NCBI RefSeq assembly: GCF_016741785.1
Contig: NZ_JAERRL010000019.1
Location: 29,756 to 93,755, forward strand
From: Streptomyces sp. 7-21
GTDB lineage: Bacteria; Actinomycetota; Actinomycetes; Streptomycetales; Streptomycetaceae
Length of the DNA stretch: 64,000 nucleotides
Reading direction: 5' to 3'
Shown: positions 58,115 through 64,000 of the stretch, piece after piece
How positions within the stretch are numbered: position 1 is the stretch's first letter
Layout of the letters: every line of letters begins with the position of its first letter
Notes under the pieces: generated by a model
What the model was told of the DNA's origin: nothing
What the model saw: the letters and a program-made list of their open reading frames with translations, nothing else
Databases searched by the model: none
Position numbers and translations under genes: made by a program

Positions 58115-58431
58115 CCATTCAGCATCCGTTACCCCACCGAGGCGTCACTCAGACGCGCCGCGCCTCGTCAGAGCCCTTCCGACGCCACTCGGTCAAAACA
58201 TAGACATATCCGATCGCTTGGCGATCGCTTACCCCCTGGCGTAAGCCTGGCGCGACGAACACAACGCGTAACCGATCAAACCGAATCGGCAATTTCCGCA
58301 ACTACGCGTAGCACTCTCAGCACGAAGCGTTATTCTCCTCAGACGCGATTCACGGTCCCCCCGTCTCCAGCCAGGTGACGGACGAAGGGCCCGCCACTGC
58401 ACGTGTTGGAAGCTCTGCCTCTGGGAGTCCC
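58115..58431 (+). promoter_or_regulatory. Regulatory region upstream of bldN
   Basis: About 317 non-coding bases. It contains a repeated CGATCGCTT (58211-58219 and again from 58222), an inverted repeat CTTAC/GTAAG at 58228-58245, and the palindrome CTACGCGTAG at 58302-58311. GTAA/TTAC half-sites are reminiscent of BldD boxes, and bldN is a BldD target in S. coelicolor, but spacing differs from consensus. No promoter could be fixed. Confidence 0.5.
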
Positions 58432-59226
58432 GTGTACCCACACGTCGGGGTTGACGCCTCGGGCCTGGCTACGCTGCGCACGACCGTCTCCGACGGCCTG
58501 CGCACCCTCGTCCCCACCGCGTACGCCGCAGCCCCCACCCTCGCCGCACCTGTCCCCGCAGCCCCTGCCTACACCCTCGCCGACGGCACCACCACGCGTG
58601 GCTCGGCGGTGGGCAGACGAGCCCGCTCCGGCGCCGCCGGGTCCTCCGCCGCCCGCTCGTCGTCGTCCGCCACCAGCGACAGCCGCCGCATGATGGACCT
58701 CGTCGAGCGCGCCCAGAGCGGAGAAGCCGAGGCATTCGGCCGCCTGTACGACCACTACTCCGACACCGTCTACCGGTACATCTACTACCGGGTCGGCGGC
58801 CGGGCCACGGCCGAGGACCTCACCAGCGAGACCTTCCTGCGGGCGCTCCGCCGCATCGGCACGTTCACCTGGCAGGGCCGGGACTTCGGGGCATGGCTGG
58901 TCACCATCGCCCGCAACCTGGTCGCCGATCACTTCAAGTCGAGCCGCTTCCGTCTTGAGGTCACCACCGGGGAGATGCTGGACGCCAACGAGGTCGAGCG
59001 GAGCCCGGAGGAGTCCGTGCTGGAATCCCTGGCCAATTCCGCCCTCCTGGAAGCCGTCCGCAAGCTCAACCCCCAGCAGCAGGAATGCGTCACGCTCCGG
59101 TTCCTCCAGGGGCTGTCCGTGGCGGAGACGGCCCGCGTGATGGGCAAGAACGAGGGCGCGATCAAGACGCTCCAGTACCGCGCCGTGCGCACCCTGGCCC
59201 GTCTCCTCCCGGACGACGCCCGGTGA
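58432..59226 (+). CDS. bldN: Developmental ECF sigma factor BldN
   Basis: A 264-residue ECF sigma factor needed for aerial mycelium formation. An unusual N-terminal extension of ~85 residues (opening VYPHVGVDASGLATLR) is the pro-sequence removed during maturation in S. coelicolor. Sigma region 2 begins near FGRLYDHYSDTVYRYIYYR and includes the -10 recognition segment, and region 4 contains LSVAETARVMGKNEGAIK. GTG 58432 follows GGGAG and matches the known S. coelicolor start. The cognate anti-sigma gene is downstream. Confidence 0.96.
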   Translation: MYPHVGVDASGLATLRTTVSDGLRTLVPTAYAAAPTLAAPVPAAPAYTLADGTTTRGSAVGRRARSGAAGSSAARSSSSATSDSRRMMDLVERAQSGEAEAFGRLYDHYSDTVYRYIYYRVGGRATAEDLTSETFLRALRRIGTFTWQGRDFGAWLVTIARNLVADHFKSSRFRLEVTTGEMLDANEVERSPEESVLESLANSALLEAVRKLNPQQQECVTLRFLQGLSVAETARVMGKNEGAIKTLQYRAVRTLARLLPDDAR

Positions 59227-59271
59227 CCGTCCGCACGCGACCGCCGCAAATCAGTCACATAATCAGCCAGC

Positions 59272-59300
59272 CGTAACCCGAGTGCCTGCCCACTCGTTGT
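59272..59300 (+). promoter_or_regulatory. BldN-dependent promoter of rsbN
   Basis: CGTAAC (59272-59277) and CGTTGT (59295-59300) are separated by 17 bases and match the described BldN -35/-10 consensus. They lie about 130 bases upstream of the rsbN start. BldN would thus activate its own anti-sigma factor, giving negative feedback. Confidence 0.85.
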
Positions 59301-59430
59301 CGAGGTCGCAGGCTTCCTACGGTCAAGAGCCCGGTCGTCTCCTCACTCATCCGCATGAAGAGCGGCCAGGATCGGAAACCAGCGGTCCGTACCGGGAAGT
59401 CCATCGTGCTGATGAGAGGAGGTGCCGCCC

Positions 59431-60723
59431 GTGATCGGATCCGTGCCCACGAGCCGCCGGGCCAACGCCTTCGCCCAGCTCCTCGACGACACCCGGCTGG
59501 AGGAGCAGCGGCCTGGCGTGCCCGGCGGGGAAGAGGCGGACACCGCGGACACCACGGCCACCCCGGCGGGTGCGGCCGCCCCGGCCGCACCCGCCGCCGG
59601 GTCCAGCGCCGCGGCGGCCGAGGGCGGTCAGGCGGCCCTGGCCGCGGTGGCGCGCCGCCTGGCCGCCCTGCCCCGGCCGTCGCTCAGCGCGGACGCCAAG
59701 GCCGAGCAGCGCGCACGGCTCGTCGCCGCCATGGAGGCCGCCGCTCCCGGCGCCCTGCGGGTGCCCGAGCAGCGGCGGCACAGACCCGGCCGGGGGGCAC
59801 ACCGCGCCACCCCGGCGAACGCGCTCAACCGGCTGCGGCCCCGGTCCCGCCTGAGCAAGGGCCTCGCCGCGAGCGGCCTGACCGTGGGCGTGGCGGCCGG
59901 TGCGCTCGGCGGCATCGCCGCCGCCAGCTCCGACGCCCTGCCCGGCGACACCCTCTACGGCATCAAGCGAGGCATGGAGGACCTGCGCCTCGACTTCGCC
60001 AGCGGTGACGCCGACCGGGGCAGGCTCTACCTCGACCACGCCGCCACGCGGCTCAACGAGGCCCGCCGCCTCATGGAACGCGGCAGGTCGGGCCAGCTCG
60101 CCGAGGAAGACCTCGACGACATCCGCGCCGCCCTGGCGAGCATGCGGGACGACGCCGCCGAGGGGCACCGCCTGCTTACCCAGGCGCACGAGGCGGACGG
60201 CTCCATGGCACCGCTGGAGTCGCTCTCGGTCTTCTCTGTCAACCACCGCGAGGCCTGGTCGCGGCTGCGCGACCAGCTGCCGCCGGAGCTGGTCGACGTC
60301 GGCGCCCAGGTGACCGAGGTCTTCGACGCCATAGAGGACGAGATCGCCCCGCTCGCGCCACTGCTGCCCACCGAGCCGCGCACGTCCGCCTCGTCGGACG
60401 ACACGGCTGGCGAGCGCCCCCGGACCCCGGGCGACAGCCCCGAGCCCGCCGAGCCGGCCTCGCCGGACGAGGACCAGCCGCAAGCCCCGAGCGGCACGGC
60501 CCCCGGCCCGGCCAGCCCCGCACCCAGCGAGGACGACGAGGGCCTGCTCGGCGGCACCGGGCTGCTCGACCCCCCGGCGAGCGACCAGCCGTCCGGCGGC
60601 GCCGCCGACGCGGAGACGGCCCCGCCGGGGACCTCGCTCCCCCAGCCGGAGATCACCATCCCGCCCCTCGTCGAGGAGCTGCTCCCCGGCCTCGGGCTCG
60701 ACGGCTCCGGCACGGACCAGTGA
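59431..60723 (+). CDS. rsbN: Membrane anti-sigma factor RsbN (BldN-specific)
   Basis: A 430-residue protein. The cytoplasmic N-terminal region (about 1-140), which should bind BldN, includes RRANAFAQLLDDTRLEE. One membrane helix is near residues 143-162 (GLAASGLTVGVAAGALGGIA). The outer part is a DUF5667-type domain beginning DALPGDTLYGIKRG, then a long Pro/Ser/Asp-rich tail. GTG 59431 has AGGAGG eight bases upstream. Position, topology and the preceding BldN promoter match S. coelicolor RsbN. Confidence 0.92.
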   Translation: MIGSVPTSRRANAFAQLLDDTRLEEQRPGVPGGEEADTADTTATPAGAAAPAAPAAGSSAAAAEGGQAALAAVARRLAALPRPSLSADAKAEQRARLVAAMEAAAPGALRVPEQRRHRPGRGAHRATPANALNRLRPRSRLSKGLAASGLTVGVAAGALGGIAAASSDALPGDTLYGIKRGMEDLRLDFASGDADRGRLYLDHAATRLNEARRLMERGRSGQLAEEDLDDIRAALASMRDDAAEGHRLLTQAHEADGSMAPLESLSVFSVNHREAWSRLRDQLPPELVDVGAQVTEVFDAIEDEIAPLAPLLPTEPRTSASSDDTAGERPRTPGDSPEPAEPASPDEDQPQAPSGTAPGPASPAPSEDDEGLLGGTGLLDPPASDQPSGGAADAETAPPGTSLPQPEITIPPLVEELLPGLGLDGSGTDQ

Positions 60724-60725
60724 CC

Positions 60726-60750
60726 GCCGCCCGGCCCCGGGCCGGGCGGC
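60726..60750. terminator. Hairpin terminator between rsbN and acyltransferase
   Basis: GCCGCCCGGCC and GGCCGGGCGGC form a perfect 11-bp stem with a three-base loop immediately after the rsbN stop. It lies between convergent genes and could act on both strands. Confidence 0.8.
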
Positions 60751-60769
60751 CGCCTTCGCTGCGGGTCGT

Positions 60770-61771
60770 TTAAAAGAAGACCGACCGGCGGGAGACCAGC
60801 AGCTTGTACAGCGTGTGCTGGATGGTCTCCCGCACCTGGTCGGTGAGCTGGAACATCAGCACGGGGTCTTCCGCCGCCTCCGGCGGCTGCCCCGCCGTCT
60901 CGACGGGCTCAGCGAACTCGATCGTCCACTTGGTCGGCAGCGGCACCGCCCCCAGCGCCCCCAGCAGCGGGAACGTCGGCGTGATCGGGAAGTACGGCAG
61001 CCCCAGCAGCCGCGCCAGCACCCGCGAGTTGGCGATCATCGGGTAGATCTCCTCCGCCCCCACGATCGAGCACGGCACGATCGGCACGCCCGCCCGCAGC
61101 GCCGTCGCCACGAAGCCACCGCGCCCGAAGCGCTGAAGCCGGTACCGCTGCGAGAACGGCTTCCCGATGCCCTTGAAGCCCTCCGGCATGACGCCGACGA
61201 GTTCGCCGCGCTCCAGCAGCTCCCGCGCGTCCTGCGCGCACGCCAGCGTGTGCCCCGCCTTGCGCGCCAGCTCGCCCACGACCGGCAGCCGGAACACCAG
61301 GTCGGCGGCCAGCATGCGCAGATGGCGGCGGGCCGGGTGCCGGTCCCGCACCGCGACCTGGAGCATCAGCGCGTCCCACGGCAGCGTCCCCGAGTGGTTC
61401 GCGACGATCAGCGCACCGCCCGTCGCCGGTATGTTGTCGATGCCGCGCACCTCGACCCGGAAGTACTTCTCGAAGACCGGCCGCAGCAGCCGCAGCAGCA
61501 CCTCGTCGGTCAGCTCGGGGTCGTAGCCGAAGTCGTCGACGTCGTACTCGCCGGTGAGACGCCGCCGCAGGAACGCCAGGACGCGCGCCAGGGCCTGGTC
61601 CAGCCCTTCGTCCTCGCGGGGCGCGGGCCCGCCCCGCCCCGTCGGCTGCGGCGCCCCGGGCCGTACCGCCCGCTGCCGCGGCAAGCCCTGGCTGTCCCCA
61701 CCGCCATCCCCACCGCCGTCCCGGCCGTGCGGGCGCGGATCCTCGAACGGTATGACCTTGGCGTCAGCCAC
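60770..61771 (-). CDS. 1-acylglycerol-3-phosphate acyltransferase-like protein (PlsC family)
   Basis: A 333-residue lysophospholipid acyltransferase-like protein. The N-terminal ~75 residues are charged and disordered. The catalytic block is ANHSGTLPWDALML (variant of HX4D) and the acceptor-binding block is VMPEGFKGIGKP, where family members usually have PEGTR. GTG 61771 overlaps the upstream epimerase by 8 bases, so the two are coupled. A role in membrane lipid synthesis is likely. Its neighbours match the bldN-downstream order of S. coelicolor as I recall it. Confidence 0.88.
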   Translation of the reverse strand: MADAKVIPFEDPRPHGRDGGGDGGGDSQGLPRQRAVRPGAPQPTGRGGPAPREDEGLDQALARVLAFLRRRLTGEYDVDDFGYDPELTDEVLLRLLRPVFEKYFRVEVRGIDNIPATGGALIVANHSGTLPWDALMLQVAVRDRHPARRHLRMLAADLVFRLPVVGELARKAGHTLACAQDARELLERGELVGVMPEGFKGIGKPFSQRYRLQRFGRGGFVATALRAGVPIVPCSIVGAEEIYPMIANSRVLARLLGLPYFPITPTFPLLGALGAVPLPTKWTIEFAEPVETAGQPPEAAEDPVLMFQLTDQVRETIQHTLYKLLVSRRSVFF

Positions 61772-62795
61772 GGCGCACCAGCCTCTCGAGACGGTCCACG
61801 GCGCGGGAGACCGCCTCGGGCGGCAGCGGGCCGGCCCCGACGGCCGCAGCGAAGTCGGCGAACGTCTCGGCCGTGGTGTACTCCAGCGGCCCGCCCATGA
61901 CCTCACGCAGCCGGTCGGTCCGCACCACCCGCCCGTGCGTCAGCGACCGCAGCTGCTCGGCGGAGACGCCCGGCAGCCGCAGGGCGGCGAGGCCCGAGCC
62001 CAGCCAGGGCGCCAGCCGGCCCGGCACGGGCACCGTCGGCCTCCCCAGCCGCCGGGCCGCCTGCGAGAGCGTCAGCACGCCCGCTGCGGCGACATTGAAC
62101 GTGCCGTCCGGCACGGCCCCCGGGCCCTCCTCCCGCACGGCCCGCAGCAGCACGTCCAGGGCGTCGTCCTCGTGCACGACCTGGAGCCGCGGGTCGTAGC
62201 CGAGCACGGTCGGCAGCACGGGCAGCCGGAAGTAGGAGGCGAGGAACGAGCCCGCGGCGGGCGAGAGCACGTCGGCGAAGCGCAGCACCGTCACGGCCAC
62301 GTCGGGCCGGCGGCGGGCGAAACCGCGGACGTACTCCTCGATTTCGGCGAGATCCCGGGTGAAGCCGCTCGCGGGGGACGCGGGCGGCGCGTCCTCGCCG
62401 AACACGGCGGGGCCGCGGGCGGACCCGCCGTAGATCCGCGTGCTGGAGCGCACCACCACGCGGCGCAGGCCGGGCAGCCGCTGGCAGGCGCCGAGCAGTT
62501 GCAGCGTGCCGAGGACGTTCCTCTCCTTGACCGCGGCCCGTCCGGCACCCGGCGCCGCCGGGGTGCCGTGCACGTCCAGGTGGACGACCGTGTCCACGCC
62601 GTACTCCACCAGCAGGCCGAGGAGGTCCGGGCCGCGGATGTCGGCGCGCACGAACTCCGCGCCCCGCAGCGGGGACGCGGGACGCCGGGTGTCCACGGCC
62701 ACGACGCGGCTCGCCTCGGGCGCCCGCCCGAGGTGGCGCGCGAACCGCCCTCCCAGCTGGCGGGCGGCGCCGGTGACGAGAACGGTCCTCCCCAC
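61764..62795 (-). CDS. NAD-dependent epimerase/dehydratase family protein
   Basis: A 343-residue extended SDR. The Rossmann motif is TGAARQLGG near residue 10, a variant of TGxxGxxG, and the SDR active-site region reads SSTRIYGG without the usual YxxxK, so catalysis is doubtful. GTG 62795 gives the VGRTVLVTG opening, and GGGGGTAGC lies just upstream. It is translated with the acyltransferase. A regulatory or NAD-binding role is possible. Confidence 0.85.
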   Translation of the reverse strand: MGRTVLVTGAARQLGGRFARHLGRAPEASRVVAVDTRRPASPLRGAEFVRADIRGPDLLGLLVEYGVDTVVHLDVHGTPAAPGAGRAAVKERNVLGTLQLLGACQRLPGLRRVVVRSSTRIYGGSARGPAVFGEDAPPASPASGFTRDLAEIEEYVRGFARRRPDVAVTVLRFADVLSPAAGSFLASYFRLPVLPTVLGYDPRLQVVHEDDALDVLLRAVREEGPGAVPDGTFNVAAAGVLTLSQAARRLGRPTVPVPGRLAPWLGSGLAALRLPGVSAEQLRSLTHGRVVRTDRLREVMGGPLEYTTAETFADFAAAVGAGPLPPEAVSRAVDRLERLVRRG

Positions 62796-62822
62796 GCTAC
62801 CCCCATGCGGCACCGATACGAC

Positions 62823-62851
62823 GGCCCTCCCGCCACGCGGACGGGAGGGCC
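62823..62851 (-). terminator. Hairpin terminator after bS22 gene
   Basis: GGCCCTCCCG and CGGGAGGGCC make a 10-bp perfect stem with a nine-base loop, 17 bases beyond the bS22 stop on the minus strand. Confidence 0.7.
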
Positions 62852-62867
62852 GGTCAGTGCCGCTCAG

Positions 62868-62966
62868 TCACTTCTTGTTGCGGCGCTGGACGCGAGTGCG
62901 CTTCAGCAGCTTACGGTGCTTCTTCTTCGCCATCCGCTTCCGCCGCTTCTTGATGACAGAGCCCAC
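62868..62966 (-). CDS. 30S ribosomal protein bS22 (AURKAIP1/COX24 type)
   Basis: A 32-residue extremely basic protein: V-G-S-V-I, then KKRRKRMAKKKHRKLLKR, ending TRVQRRNKK. It is the actinobacterial bS22 ribosomal protein found in mycobacterial 30S structures and matches its full length. GTG 62966 is the start. It lies between the epimerase and the BdtA-type regulator, as in Streptomyces coelicolor. Confidence 0.92.
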   Translation of the reverse strand: MGSVIKKRRKRMAKKKHRKLLKRTRVQRRNKK

Positions 62967-63098
62967 GACTACCCTCGCTTACTTCGATTACTCGGTGCGG
63001 GGCGTCCGAGCCCACACGACCTACATGGCACCAGACTACCGGGCACCGGGTGGGACGAGTGAACCGAGGGCGCCTTAACCCTGTCATCCGTCCTGCCG

Positions 63099-63308
63099 TC
63101 AGGCGCTTTCGGCCCCGACGAAGGACTCTCGGAGGTACTCGTGGACGGCCTGCTCCGGTACCCGGAAGGACCTTCCCACCCGGATCGCAGGCAGATGTCC
63201 AGCGTGCACCAGTCGGTACACCGTCATCTTGGAGACGCGCATCACCGCGGCGACTTCCGCCACGGTCAGGAACTTGGCCTCGCTTAGAAGCCGTTCACCA
63301 GCAGCCAT
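63099..63308 (-). CDS. bdtA: Excisionase-like DNA-binding protein (BdtA type)
   Basis: A 69-residue winged-helix DNA-binding protein of the MerR/excisionase (BldC-like) fold. The recognition region is LTVAEVAAVMRVSKMTVYRL and the wing contains IRVGRSFRVPEQAV. The block VHAGHLPAIRVGRSFR and the tail HEYLRESFVG match the protein encoded upstream of bS22 in S. coelicolor (SCO3328, bdtA, from memory). ATG 63308 follows AGGTCAGG. It probably acts as a nucleoid-type or developmental regulator. Confidence 0.85.
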   Translation of the reverse strand: MAAGERLLSEAKFLTVAEVAAVMRVSKMTVYRLVHAGHLPAIRVGRSFRVPEQAVHEYLRESFVGAESA

Positions 63309-64000
63309 GTCACACCTGACCTTCCGCACATGTCGGACACCGGCTTCCCCTCCGGTGACTCCCTCTCGCATGTGCGCTCCTCTCCAGGTTAGGGGCGGGT
63401 GGTGCGAGTGGGGAAGAGGTGCCCCAACCACCATTTCACTACAATCAGCCATTTACGGTGACAGAGAAGGTGGTTTGAGGACATCGAACATGCGCCATCT
63501 GTAGCCGCGCTACCGCGCAACGTCAGCACTCGGCGTCACGGCAAACCTCTGCCCACTTGCCAGCCCGGAGGGCACCACAAGCTCACGCGCATCGGTCTGC
63601 ACAGGACTGCATACCCAGGTGACCTGGGCGCCAATACCGCAAGGGCCGTCCGAACAGGAAATCTACCGCGCCCGGCGGAGCGTTGAGGCACGGTCAGCCG
63701 GCCGTGCGGGCTGGCGGGCTGGCGGCCGGCCGGGCTGAGACGCGACGTCAGCGGCACGGAGGGACAGCCTCTCGCCCCGCCGCAACGACGACGCCACGGT
63801 GCGTGAAACTCGGCCGAATCTCGTCGCTAAGTCGACAGATCTCCCCGCCTCGGGGCGGCACCGCACGGCTGCCTCACCTCCTGGACGGCTTCCTGGGCTC
63901 TGGGCCCCCTCCGGCACCGCCCAGACCGGGGCGCCGGCCGCGGGTGGCCGACCGGAGAGGTCCGCCCAGCGTGACGGCGTTTCCAGACAGCACGAAATAG
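63309..64000. other. Gene-poor right end of window
   Basis: About 690 bases with no supported gene. Short open frames here have shadow-like composition and no ribosome site. AACCACC (~63427) and GGTGGTT (~63466) form an inverted pair upstream of bdtA and might be regulatory. Base composition around 63430-63560 is less GC-rich. The next gene probably begins beyond the window. Confidence 0.6.

Noticed and set aside
63683..64000. Open frame running off the right edge
   Set aside because: No ribosome site, low-complexity Arg/Pro/Gly composition and no motif; looks like chance in GC-rich DNA.
1..64000. CRISPR arrays, tRNA or rRNA genes, insertion sequences
   Set aside because: No regularly spaced direct repeats, T-loop motifs, conserved rRNA segments or transposase genes were seen on reading both strands.

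Overview
The window is high-GC actinobacterial DNA and almost certainly comes from a Streptomyces or a close relative. The developmental sigma factor BldN and its anti-sigma RsbN sit together with a BldN-type promoter between them. A rex-hemACDB operon carries a Rex operator. The futalosine-pathway genes mqnL and mqnP, an abaA/whiJ-like cluster (HATPase, XRE-DUF5753, DUF397), a class I LysRS and the excisionase-like regulator BdtA all fit the same assignment. No rRNA, tRNA, CRISPR array or insertion sequence was found.

Layout. 0-9 kb: a truncated Ala/Lys-rich protein, a DUF2516 membrane protein, a DUF47-Pit phosphate importer pair, and the convergent pstSCAB operon behind a PHO box. These are followed by the copper sensor CsoR with its palindromic operator, a lipoprotein and a PAP2 phosphatase. 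9-15 kb: a MecA-type class B penicillin-binding protein, divergent from a translationally coupled LysR regulator and penicillin-recognising serine hydrolase, then an alpha/beta hydrolase and a lytic transglycosylase-NlpC/P60 wall enzyme. 15.4-21 kb: a two-gene predicted conflict system made of an alpha/beta hydrolase and a 1471-residue caspase-STAND NTPase-helical repeat protein. 21-28 kb: accessory DNA, with two paralogous sugar-dehydrogenase-like exported proteins flanking an abaA/whiJ-type cluster, a GyrI-like protein, an SDR relic and small membrane proteins.

28-38 kb is core again: mqnP and mqnL (menaquinone), the cytochrome c maturation operon resA-ccdA-resB-ccsB, a histidine phosphatase and hemL. 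38-44.5 kb is accessory: two tandem lipoproteins, then a two-gene operon in which a small helical protein ends with, and its 713-residue partner begins with, matching amyloid-like Q-V-G motifs. This looks like an effector/receptor pair using amyloid signalling. An SDR and a FabI tail relic follow. 44.5-64 kb is core: lysS and argS (divergent), a class C-type serine hydrolase, an SDR, a YnfA protein, rex-hemA-hemC-hemD-hemB, a glutaredoxin-like protein, a HAD phosphatase, bldN, rsbN, an acyltransferase, an epimerase, the ribosomal protein bS22 and bdtA.

The core modules connect through phosphate uptake (pit, pst), respiration (menaquinone, cytochrome c, Rex-controlled heme) and development (bldN-rsbN). 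The most interesting parts are the two predicted immune or cell-death systems at 15.4-21.1 kb and 40.6-43.1 kb. Assignments were made by reading motifs and recalling families; no database search was run. Start codons were chosen from ribosome binding sites and family habit and may be off by a few codons. Positions of short sites were read by eye and could be off by a base.
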